Source: a virus | IMG/VR virus record: IMGVR_UViG_3300029787_000342 | Span: 1-23,500 of that record | Length of the DNA stretch: 23,500 nt | Reading direction: 5' to 3' (one strand) | Part shown: in pieces, positions 8,758-15,924 of the stretch | Numbering within the stretch: the stretch's first letter is position 1 | How the letters are laid out: each line of letters opens with the position of its first letter | Translations under genes and position numbers: made by a program | Notes under the pieces: generated by a model | What the model saw: the letters and a program-made list of their open reading frames with translations, nothing else | Databases searched by the model: none | What the model was told of the DNA's origin: nothing

Positions 8758-9723
8758 CTAGTTTCCTTTTATTTGATTAACGAGTTGGTTTAATGCTGAT
8801 AGCTCGTCCCCCATCTCCGGTGCATCTCGCACCGTCAGAGTTTCGACTATAGCTTTGGCTGCTGCCTTTGCTTCTGAACGAGAAATCGAAAAAGCATCAC
8901 GCAGTCCGTTTTCCCATTCTCTGATGGATATGTCCTGGCCTTTAACCGATCTCACCATAGCTTTTGGATTCATCGGGAAAGTCACCAGTGACACTTCCAT
9001 TAGATCTACTTCATCAATGACCCGACGCTTCGAGCGTGGTTCATAGCTGTAACCCTTTGGGTCTACCTTGAAACCGATTGACAAACCGTCCAAAGCTCCC
9101 ATCTTCATCAACTCATATGCTTCCCGTCCTGCTTGTGTCTGCAGGGCAAGCCTTCCTTTCACATATAAGCCCTGTTCATCTTCTTTAATCTGGTCAAACA
9201 CACCAATCGGCATATCTGTCTTATGCTGATAAAGAAGCTTAACTTTCTTTGGTCCTCGTCTTCTGAGGCTCCGCTTGAAAGCGCCCTTCATAATTACGTC
9301 ATTGCCCAGGTCTACGTTTCCAAATATAGACCCGTAGCCCTCAAATTCTCCGCTGCCTTCCTCGCCAAGCGTCTCTGCTTTAAGTTCTGTCTTTACGTCG
9401 ATGAATTCTGGCTCTATGCAATCTTGACAATCACAGTCGCCACCACATTCGCTTTTCTTCTTGGGTTTCTTTCGCTTGTCATCTTCGTCTTCGTTATAGC
9501 CTCGCACGTCCCGACCAACGTTTTCGCGGTAATCGTCGTGGCTTTCACACGGCATATAGACAATGTTGCCGTCTTCGTCATGGGAATGGGTGCCAACACA
9601 GCCAATCTCTCTGGCTCTCCTGGCGGCTTCGGCTTCTGTGGTGAAGACGTCTCGTCGGACTTGCGCCTTCTCATCGAACTCAATATTTAATTCGTTAACG
9701 TCTGCCGTTTGATCTTCAAACAT
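8758..9723 (-). CDS. Prohead protease, HK97 U35 type, with a long N-terminal extension (321 aa)
   Basis: ATG at 9723 with AGGGGTGA upstream. Residues about 110-262 form the caudovirus prohead serine protease domain (PF04586): EGYGSIFGNVD, catalytic His in LLYQHKTDMPIG (H167), catalytic Ser in ALDGLSIGF (S215), and EVDLMEVSLVTFPMNP with a likely acidic partner (E243). It should cleave the capsid delta domain and itself during prohead maturation. Family members are often about 200-230 aa; here about 105 extra N-terminal residues carry TEAEAARRAREIGCVGTHSH, IVYMPCESHDDY and a Cys cluster CX3CXCX2C (C93, C97, C99, C102). The extension could be a scaffold, targeting or metal-binding segment. The function of the extension is unknown. 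Confidence 0.93.
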   Translation of the reverse strand: MFEDQTADVNELNIEFDEKAQVRRDVFTTEAEAARRAREIGCVGTHSHDEDGNIVYMPCESHDDYRENVGRDVRGYNEDEDDKRKKPKKKSECGGDCDCQDCIEPEFIDVKTELKAETLGEEGSGEFEGYGSIFGNVDLGNDVIMKGAFKRSLRRRGPKKVKLLYQHKTDMPIGVFDQIKEDEQGLYVKGRLALQTQAGREAYELMKMGALDGLSIGFKVDPKGYSYEPRSKRRVIDEVDLMEVSLVTFPMNPKAMVRSVKGQDISIREWENGLRDAFSISRSEAKAAAKAIVETLTVRDAPEMGDELSALNQLVNQIKGN

Positions 9724-9814
9724 AAATCACCCCTAAACGTTCGCTTTTGTCGCTCCGTCTGGGGCGGCAATCAGATATCGTCTGACACCTATTTCACAAA
9801 TCTTAGATTGTTAT
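9724..9814 (-). promoter_or_regulatory. 91-nt intergenic gap before the protease gene
   Basis: This is one of the longer gaps in the leftward block, where genes otherwise overlap or nearly touch. It carries the protease Shine-Dalgarno (AGGGGTGA, ending about 5 nt before the ATG at 9723). I see no convincing -35/-10 pair and no terminator. The gap could be a relic of insertion of the 65-aa gene. Confidence 0.4.
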
Positions 9815-10012
9815 CTATGGGTTGTAAACATTACGATTCATCATTGCTAGAGAGATCATTTCACCAAATTTTAGAGAAATGTTCTCATCATTCGTTAAGA
9901 TTCCCAGATCTTCCTGTATTTCTAGGAGTCTTTCTATATCTGTTTTGTTCAAATTATCTTTATCAAAAATTATAAAAGCTTCTTCCATCAAGTCATTGGG
10001 CGTGTCCATCAC
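9815..10012 (-). CDS. Small acidic protein overlapping the MuF-metallopeptidase gene; candidate immunity protein (65 aa)
   Basis: The GTG at 10012 overlaps the previous stop as GTGA and has GGAGG 7 nt upstream; an ATG at 10009 would give 64 aa but sits 10 nt from the GGAGG. The protein is strongly acidic (about 14 Asp/Glu against 5 Lys/Arg) and looks helical, with no signal peptide, membrane segment or known motif. GC is about 32% by hand count, against about 57% in samples of the MuF domain upstream. A gene is not normally expected between the MuF protein and the protease. Position, overlap, acidity and composition match an immunity gene for the toxin-like domain just before it, but that is inference; it may be an unrelated inserted orphan. 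Confidence 0.72.
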   Translation of the reverse strand: MMDTPNDLMEEAFIIFDKDNLNKTDIERLLEIQEDLGILTNDENISLKFGEMISLAMMNRNVYNP

Positions 10013-11706
10013 GTATCATCCTCCAAAATGTTTTTTATCAAGAGCTTAAATTCGTCGCCTAACAATTCATCACGCCTCATTGCCCACAAAGAAAAGTTTT
10101 CTGCGAACCATTCAGTGCCATTGATGCCGCCATACTGACTAACCGCTTGAGATCGCCAAAGTTTCTTATTTTCTTTCCAACCGGCGTCAATGCTGCGCTC
10201 CCACTTCCCGATGAAGCCTTCTTTGTTTGGCTTGTACTCATATTTATCTTTTTTCTTAATACCTTTGATTTGGTGTATGTGATGCGCGAATTCGTGATAA
10301 AACGTCACTCGAACTTTGTCCAGCGGGTCTTCTAAATAAGCGTCTGTTGTCATAGGCATTCCGGCTACGTCGTCTCCCCGCCTCCAGGTTGCCGCCGTCT
10401 TGGGTCCTTTTTCCAAAACTCTGCGAAGATATGCAAAGTTTACACCCATCACACCATCGCCCATATTTGCGGCTGTACGACTATTTTTTGGTAGAGTCTT
10501 TATCCCTCTCACACCAGGGATATTAAACTTTTTCGCAAGGACTTCTAATTCTTCCATTAACTGGTCAACGATAGCCATTGTTTTTACCCCTAGCGCATCT
10601 TTTGCCTTTTGAGTGTTGCTGGTTGCGTCTTTGCCATAATCTTCAACTTTTGAGCCCCTGTAGATGGTCTTTCTCTTTGCGTCATAATATCTGTCGTCTG
10701 AGGCTGCTGATTTTAGTCTAAGCGAATTCCTTTGTTTTGCTAACGCATGAGTCATCGACCCATCCGAAATTCTGTCCTCTAAAACAGAGAGTTTTATGCC
10801 ATTCGGAAGCCCGTCCTTCCCTTCTTCCAATTGCGAAACTAAGACCCCCTCTTGCGGCCTATCTATTTCAACATCTTCAACCTCGTCTTCTACATCAACA
10901 TACAAGATCACACAACGACAGTTAATCGTGTTCGCTGGGCCTCCAGCCGGATCTCCGACGTGCTTCATCCTTGTCCCGTTTGGCATTACGAACTTTTCAT
11001 CCATAGCGATTTCGGTTCCGTTCATCTGTGTATGCGCGGACCGGGTTCTGCCATCTGAAGTCGCCAGCCATTTTTTTCTGACCTGGATCGCGTAACGGTC
11101 TGCGAGTCTCGTGTGATATCGGTCTTGGGCGGTAGAAACTGCCGCGTGTGTTTCCGTCCTGGCAATGACGTCTGCCCTGCGCCTACTTAGAAAACTAAAC
11201 CTTTGGCTCAACTCTCTGCCGATGGCGTCATTGCCCACACCTTCCAGGCGCAACACTCCCGCAGTCTCTATGATCTGTGATGCAACGTTATCCGACACGT
11301 TTGTTATGTAGTTTTGTCGCAACAATATGTGTTCCGCGATGTCACGATCCAAGTCGTCATTTCTGGAGAAATCAAATCCCGTCCCGACTTCTACCTGTTT
11401 TTTAACGAGCTTTTCATACTTTGCGCGGTTGCCATCGTAAACAGTTCGATAACATCGTTTGTAATGCTTGGTGAGAGTGTCTTGCAACGACCCCAGCAAC
11501 GAGGTCTGTATTTGCGTTAAGGTTGGCTCATTAGCCGCCTGGATGAGATTGCCAACCCTGGCGACTTCCCTGTTGATATCTCTGCGGATATTCCTGGACG
11601 CTATGCCTGACAGCCTAGCCACGAGTCGCTGTTGTTCCTTGGCGTACTTCCTCGCTGATATTCGCCTTTGACGGAACCCATAGAGCCGCTTGAGAACTGC
11701 GATCAT
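10009..11706 (-). CDS. MuF-like minor head protein with C-terminal HEXXH metallopeptidase-like domain (565 aa)
   Basis: ATG at 11706 overlaps the previous stop by 4 nt. Residues 1-275 match the phage Mu gpF-like head morphogenesis domain (PF04233): a helical N-terminus, RRRADVIARTETHAAVSTAQ, RKKWLATSDGRTRSAHTQMN and the closing NTINCRC motif. Such proteins sit at the portal and can be injected. After a linker, residues about 300-565 hold a second domain with YHEFAHHIHQ (zinc-binding HEXXH at 471-475) and a downstream TEWFAENFSLW segment whose E532 or E536 could be the third ligand, as in gluzincins such as anthrax-lethal-factor-like domains. GC falls from about 57% in the MuF part to about 40% in this domain. 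MuF proteins with swapped C-terminal toxin domains are a described class of phage polymorphic toxin. Toxicity and substrate are not shown by sequence. Confidence 0.9.
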   Translation of the reverse strand: MIAVLKRLYGFRQRRISARKYAKEQQRLVARLSGIASRNIRRDINREVARVGNLIQAANEPTLTQIQTSLLGSLQDTLTKHYKRCYRTVYDGNRAKYEKLVKKQVEVGTGFDFSRNDDLDRDIAEHILLRQNYITNVSDNVASQIIETAGVLRLEGVGNDAIGRELSQRFSFLSRRRADVIARTETHAAVSTAQDRYHTRLADRYAIQVRKKWLATSDGRTRSAHTQMNGTEIAMDEKFVMPNGTRMKHVGDPAGGPANTINCRCVILYVDVEDEVEDVEIDRPQEGVLVSQLEEGKDGLPNGIKLSVLEDRISDGSMTHALAKQRNSLRLKSAASDDRYYDAKRKTIYRGSKVEDYGKDATSNTQKAKDALGVKTMAIVDQLMEELEVLAKKFNIPGVRGIKTLPKNSRTAANMGDGVMGVNFAYLRRVLEKGPKTAATWRRGDDVAGMPMTTDAYLEDPLDKVRVTFYHEFAHHIHQIKGIKKKDKYEYKPNKEGFIGKWERSIDAGWKENKKLWRSQAVSQYGGINGTEWFAENFSLWAMRRDELLGDEFKLLIKNILEDDT

Positions 11707-12071
11707 TTCTTACTAGATAATGGGTGTCCCTTTGGAAAAAGGTCCGTGTCGTGCTTGCCTGACTTGAAACGGCCAGTCCTTAACGCTCTTAGGTAACTGT
11801 TGACCCTGGCTAGCGCCCATTGCTCTGGAGAGCGGACGTTGGGTCTGACAGACTGCGGGTTTGTTTTATATGCCCCGATGCCTCTATTAAATACAGTGGT
11901 CAGTGTTCTCAAATTAGTGTTTTTAGTTTTGCTGTCGCCATATTTGTCATTGTGATCTTTGACTTTGTTCTTCAGAGCCTCACGCATTGGCCCAGTAAGC
12001 GCTTTATGTCCATTGACTAGGTAACTGATATATCCGTCTAGTTTCTTGACCTCCGTAACCAAACTATCCAT
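11703..12071 (-). CDS. Conserved small phage protein, DUF5824-like (122 aa)
   Basis: ATG at 12071 lies inside the end of the portal gene (8-nt overlap) behind a strong GGGAGGAGG; the stop overlaps the MuF start as ATGA. The N-terminal half is basic and helical; the second half contains TTVFNRGIGAYKTNP, SPEQWALARVNSYLRALRTG and a C-terminal TDLFPKGHPLSSKK. The 'RG.GAY', 'QWA.ARV..FL' and 'D.DL.P..HP' pattern matches small phage proteins I recall under DUF5824, often near portal or MuF genes. Function is unknown; the position suggests a head or packaging role. A database comparison would settle the family. Confidence 0.8.
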   Translation of the reverse strand: MDSLVTEVKKLDGYISYLVNGHKALTGPMREALKNKVKDHNDKYGDSKTKNTNLRTLTTVFNRGIGAYKTNPQSVRPNVRSPEQWALARVNSYLRALRTGRFKSGKHDTDLFPKGHPLSSKK

Positions 12072-13707
12072 CAGCCTCCTCCCGCTCTATTTCATTCCTC
12101 TTGCCTCTAGCCCATGACTGCCCTGGATCACCACCCCACAACGCCCACGCGATGCGGCCCGCACTTGGATAGCCCTTCTCGCCAGGACGAAAGCCTTCTG
12201 CTTCCTTGTCTACTTCATGCCGGGAAAAGAACGAGTGCATCCTGTTGACGGTGTCGATACTGAGATTGTCCCGATTGACAAGCTGCCTGGCTCTGGCGAC
12301 GCCTATTTCCGTGCCACCACGATTGAACTCTCTGCGCCATTCCAAACCCTTTTCCGCTTCATCTGCCATGCTTGATGTGGGCTTAGTATTAATATCTGAC
12401 AGTGCCTTGTTATCTTCATCAAGCTCATAGAGCTTCTCGTCTTCTTCTTGTTCCTCCGGCTCTGCTGGTGCTGGTGCTGCCTCATTGATAGGGAAAAGAT
12501 TAGCTGGGACCAGTAGATCATCAGCACCATCCACTGGTGCCAGGCCAACTAATTCCCTAGCTTCGTTCCTGCTCATAATGCCTTGCCCAACCGCACCAAT
12601 GACGTTTTCATAGATACGACGTCTACGCTCCGATAACGCCGGTATCTCATCAATTACATATTCAAACCGAAGATCTTCGCGAAACTGCGGCACCAACCAC
12701 TCATTCAAATCAGATTCCAGCTTACGCAAATATGGAATGATCGTTTCTTCGTACAAAGCCAGTCTTGCCTCTGCTACGTTTGCATAGGTCTGTTGGTCTG
12801 GAACGCCAACGAGTTGAGATGGTACTCCGAAACACATGGCAATATCTGTCGATGACATATGCTTCAGATTAATAAAATCCATATCTTTCGGACTTAATCC
12901 CATCTCTTTCCAATCAAAGTCACCTTCGAGCAACAAAGGTCTGCCAGCATTTGCTGTGCCACTGAATCTGTTGTTGAGGTCTGTCAATAGTTGCTGTCTT
13001 TGTGTCTCGGACAGATTCACAGAATAGCCCTGGTCATCACGCGGCTTGAACACGACAGCCCCTGACGGACGAGCCCCATTGTTGAGAAGATTGATGTTGT
13101 GCTTGCTGGCCAGGTTGTGCTGGTCCACTTCTACGGCTGCCGCGCTCAGTGGTGAGCAACCATAATAATCGTCCAAAGGATTCCATAGCTTAGTCTGTTT
13201 GAGATCGCTGAACCCTGACTCCTGGTCTACTTCATAGATCTGCTCTACTCGCCCATTAATCATGTACTCATAGCTTTGCGGTATTGCCCCGCTTCCGCCT
13301 TCGATCTTGATCCTGTCTGGGCGTAACAGATGCAACTCCCGTGGCGTGTTGTCTAATCCACCAACCTTCACGTAGTACGCGTTGCCAGACAGCAACAGAT
13401 AACCAAAGAGCGACGCAAAGAACTCGGAATACGATTGTAAGGGGTTTGGCCTGTTCAAAAGATCAATCAGGGGGTGCATCTCCAGAGGCTCGTCACCCGA
13501 TTTCACTACGAACGGAACAGCCGACGCTCCTTTCGATATCTCGTTAACGCATCTAAAGACAATCGCATTCTTGAGATAACCTTCTCTGGCCAGGTCGTCG
13601 TAGCTGTATGATTTGCCCATATTCGGCTGGACGCCAAAATATCCGACCATAGACGCTTGTTTTACTTCCTTCGGCTGACTCCGAAAGAACCTATCCCATA
13701 TCGCCAT
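12064..13707 (-). CDS. Portal protein, HK97 family, with extra C-terminal domain (547 aa)
   Basis: ATG at 13707 overlaps the terminase stop (TGATG) with GGAGG upstream. Residues about 20-390 match the HK97-type portal family (PF04860): NAIVFRCVNEISKGASAVPF, HPLIDLLNRPNPLQSYSEFF, LLSGNAYYV, LHLLRPDRI, HNINLLNNGARPSGAV and MCFGVPSQLVGVPDQQTYANVAEA. The portal forms the dodecameric DNA channel at one head vertex and docks terminase. After an acidic Ala/Pro/Glu linker (about 405-430), residues 457-535 form a further module (RGGTEIGVARARQL, MHSFFSRHEVDKEAEGF, YPSAGRIAWALWGG) that recurs in phage head proteins; its role is unknown. Total length exceeds the roughly 400 residues typical of the family because of this extension. 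Confidence 0.94.
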   Translation of the reverse strand: MAIWDRFFRSQPKEVKQASMVGYFGVQPNMGKSYSYDDLAREGYLKNAIVFRCVNEISKGASAVPFVVKSGDEPLEMHPLIDLLNRPNPLQSYSEFFASLFGYLLLSGNAYYVKVGGLDNTPRELHLLRPDRIKIEGGSGAIPQSYEYMINGRVEQIYEVDQESGFSDLKQTKLWNPLDDYYGCSPLSAAAVEVDQHNLASKHNINLLNNGARPSGAVVFKPRDDQGYSVNLSETQRQQLLTDLNNRFSGTANAGRPLLLEGDFDWKEMGLSPKDMDFINLKHMSSTDIAMCFGVPSQLVGVPDQQTYANVAEARLALYEETIIPYLRKLESDLNEWLVPQFREDLRFEYVIDEIPALSERRRRIYENVIGAVGQGIMSRNEARELVGLAPVDGADDLLVPANLFPINEAAPAPAEPEEQEEDEKLYELDEDNKALSDINTKPTSSMADEAEKGLEWRREFNRGGTEIGVARARQLVNRDNLSIDTVNRMHSFFSRHEVDKEAEGFRPGEKGYPSAGRIAWALWGGDPGQSWARGKRNEIEREEADG

Positions 13708-15029
13708 CAGCTAATCCTCCATGCTGGATTACCACTAGACTTGCTCATTTCGCTTATAGCCCAAACGAGCGCATCCAGTCTATCTGGAGAAGCTTGGTTC
13801 TTGTCCGCTGTATAGCTACACATTTGGCTTTCTAGCGGCGGGAAACTTCCCACATGATGGACGCGACCTTGCTCATAGAGAGCCGAAACCGGCTCTGCCC
13901 TCATGAGCTTACCACGCGAAGCGTGTACTGCGCGATAGGGAATGTTCCTATCGACACTCCGCAACAATCGCTCCACTAGGTCTCCACCATTGTTGACTTC
14001 TGCCACCACGCGATCCGCTTGCCATTCATAAAATAATCTTATTGCTTCCCTTGCCCAGCCATCCGGCGTGTACTTGCCACTGGCGTCCTCTAACACAAAG
14101 AAATGATTCTGACTGTCTTTTCCCGCGACGACAATCCCTGTTTCATCCGATTTCTCGTTGGCTGTGACCGCCGGATCTATCGCTATGACGATCTGTGTCA
14201 GCTCTCTTTCTTCATGTTCTGGAATCCTGGCGTCATCAATCATATTAGGTGTCCACAGTGCGCCCTCCACCGTGTCGATGATTTCCGCGTAAAGTTCCTG
14301 GCGTCCCAGCGTCGTGCCTTCGTACTTCTCCCGCAACATAGCCAGAGTGCTCTCTGCCAGGTTGTCTGCATTCTCGAAGGTAGATCCACGGGTCAAAATG
14401 ATGTCGTCTCGCTTCATCAAGTCTTGGATTAATTGCGTCGGGCGAGGTGTCGTGGTGATAACACACTTTGGCTTTTCGCCCAGACGCAGAGAGAACATCA
14501 ACTGGTCAAAGGTTTCTGGATATCGCCAGGCCGCTAACTCATCGCACCAGGCTCTGTGAAACTGTGGGCCTCTAAGTCTGTCTGGCTCTGTGGCGCTAAA
14601 CCCCAGGATCTGGCTGCCGTTGTATAGCTTTATCGCTGCACCAGAGCTGTTGTATCCCTGGCCCCTACCTTTAAGCAAGCAATTATCTGGCATATTCTTG
14701 AGAATGCCGGACGGTCCTTCAAAAGCTGTTCTTTTAAGATCTCCAAACGTTGGCGTGACTACTGCCACTTGGACCTCTGGATGACGCAAAGCATAAATCA
14801 GAGCATCCATAGCGCCCGTGCGAGTCTTGCCCCAGCCGCGACCGGCCAGGATCATCCAGATATTCCAGTCTAATGAGTTAGGCGGCGTTAGTTGAGCTGG
14901 GCGAGATACATAGTCCGCCCATTCAGTGTAGGCCTCTACCGTCTTCATCAGACCGGCGCTGTTCTGCAACTCGGTCAAGTGTCGCCATGATTCTTCTGAA
15001 TGACTCTGGCGTGGATACGTCTGCGGCAA
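13707..15029 (-). CDS. terL: Terminase large subunit (440 aa as drawn)
   Basis: Packaging ATPase and nuclease. Visible motifs: Walker A AGRGWGKT (62-69), Walker B HRAWCDELA with D163/E164, coupling motif region CVITTTPRP (189-197), and a RNase H-like nuclease domain with IAIDPAV (D285), VVAEVNNGG (E344) and ASPDRLDALVWA (D416 or D419). It cuts and pumps DNA into the prohead through the portal encoded next. The start is uncertain: the drawn start is a TTG at 15029 with AGGAG upstream and gives a 107-nt overlap with the small terminase; an ATG at 14948 (residue 28) would cut the overlap to 26 nt and give 413 aa, but I see no clear Shine-Dalgarno there. All catalytic motifs lie downstream of either start. 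Confidence 0.95.
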   Translation of the reverse strand: MPQTYPRQSHSEESWRHLTELQNSAGLMKTVEAYTEWADYVSRPAQLTPPNSLDWNIWMILAGRGWGKTRTGAMDALIYALRHPEVQVAVVTPTFGDLKRTAFEGPSGILKNMPDNCLLKGRGQGYNSSGAAIKLYNGSQILGFSATEPDRLRGPQFHRAWCDELAAWRYPETFDQLMFSLRLGEKPKCVITTTPRPTQLIQDLMKRDDIILTRGSTFENADNLAESTLAMLREKYEGTTLGRQELYAEIIDTVEGALWTPNMIDDARIPEHEERELTQIVIAIDPAVTANEKSDETGIVVAGKDSQNHFFVLEDASGKYTPDGWAREAIRLFYEWQADRVVAEVNNGGDLVERLLRSVDRNIPYRAVHASRGKLMRAEPVSALYEQGRVHHVGSFPPLESQMCSYTADKNQASPDRLDALVWAISEMSKSSGNPAWRIS

Positions 15030-15480
15030 CCTTAGAGATCTCCTGGGCTTCGCCCAATGCTAGTTTGGCTATCCGTTGCGCGTTGGTTGCTACAACCGAA
15101 AGCTGTTGAAGTTCGCCGTTAGTCAATGCCTCTGCGTTGACACTATCGGCTGCTAGACATCTCCGATATCGCTTCTCAACGATCTCTAGTGCAAGCTCTG
15201 CGATATCCATTGATCTGATATCCATCTTCTTGCCAGTTTCAATCAACTGCTTAGATCGTTCTTCGTTCCGCTTCTGGCTGATAAAGGTTTGAACCCGGTT
15301 TTTCTCAGCTTGCCAGCCCTCTTTTTGATGGTACTTGTACGCGGTAGCCCTCGCGACCCCGTATTTCTTTATCAGTGCGTCCATACTTGGCCACTCTAAA
15401 AGCCCATCTGCATTGTATTCACCGTTGACAAAATCTTCTCTGATCTTCAGCTTGATCTCGTCAGTCCACTTCTTAGCCAT
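14923..15480 (-). CDS. Terminase small subunit-like DNA-binding protein (185 aa)
   Basis: ATG at 15480. The N-terminus MAKKWTDEIKLKIREDFVNG then MDALIKKYGVARATAYKYHQKEGW forms a helix-turn-helix (about residues 30-55), followed by charged helices (QTFISQKRNEERSKQLIETG) and a long helical oligomerisation-type C-terminus. This layout, the size and the position directly before the large terminase match small terminase subunits, which recognise the packaging site and load the large subunit. Sequence identity within this family is usually low, so the assignment rests on architecture and synteny. The end overlaps the large subunit reading frame by 26 or 107 nt depending on its start. Confidence 0.85.
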   Translation of the reverse strand: MAKKWTDEIKLKIREDFVNGEYNADGLLEWPSMDALIKKYGVARATAYKYHQKEGWQAEKNRVQTFISQKRNEERSKQLIETGKKMDIRSMDIAELALEIVEKRYRRCLAADSVNAEALTNGELQQLSVVATNAQRIAKLALGEAQEISKVAADVSTPESFRRIMATLDRVAEQRRSDEDGRGLH

Positions 15481-15519
15481 GTGCGTCCGTTATGGGTATG
15501 TCCTGCGCAATCTACCCTA

Positions 15520-15924
15520 TCAGACCAGGGTCCGCAACGTGGCCGCTTTGCTTCTCTCTGTCTCCCACTTCATTTCGGCAATCCGCAACCGTTTGTGAGC
15601 GACTCTTTCTGCAATCATGGCGTTGTTTAACTCATTCGTCCTATGAGCCCAATTTGATCCAATACCGGTTTGAACTTCTCCCTCACACTTCATCACAGCT
15701 TCTGCCGCGATCCCACTCTTGCCGGATATCATCAGCGCTCTCTTTGTCGAAGCTTCCCAGGCTTCTAACCTGGTTTTTTCTTTGTAGTACGATTTGGCTT
15801 TCTTTTCCCACTCTACCAGGGCAGATTCCATCTCTTCGACTGTGTCGGTTAGTTGCTCTTCTATCCGCGTGTAATAGTTTTTCGCCTGAGTCTCTGCGTC
15901 TGTTCGCTTACCAATCGTCGTCAT
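15520..15924 (-). CDS. Helical/coiled-coil protein of unknown function (134 aa)
   Basis: The chosen start is the ATG at 15924 (MTTIGKRTDAET), with AGGA a few nt upstream inside the end of the primase-helicase gene and a 17-nt overlap. The longer frame from 15966 would overlap the helicase gene by 59 nt and has an unlikely Ser/Arg-rich N-terminus. The sequence is almost entirely charged helix (RIEEQLTDTVEEMESALVEW, YYKEKTRLEAWEASTKR, RVAHKRLRIAEMKWETERSK) and is likely a coiled coil. Two Cys-free helical arms surround a Gly-containing turn (SGKSGIAAEAV). It lies between replication and packaging genes. I recognise no family. Confidence 0.7.
   Translation of the reverse strand: MTTIGKRTDAETQAKNYYTRIEEQLTDTVEEMESALVEWEKKAKSYYKEKTRLEAWEASTKRALMISGKSGIAAEAVMKCEGEVQTGIGSNWAHRTNELNNAMIAERVAHKRLRIAEMKWETERSKAATLRTLV

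Noticed and set aside
9223-9690. Plus-strand hydrophobic frame of 155 aa that looks membrane-like
   Set aside because: It is antisense to the prohead protease, whose catalytic motifs are intact; the hydrophobicity comes from reading Asp/Glu/Lys codons backwards.
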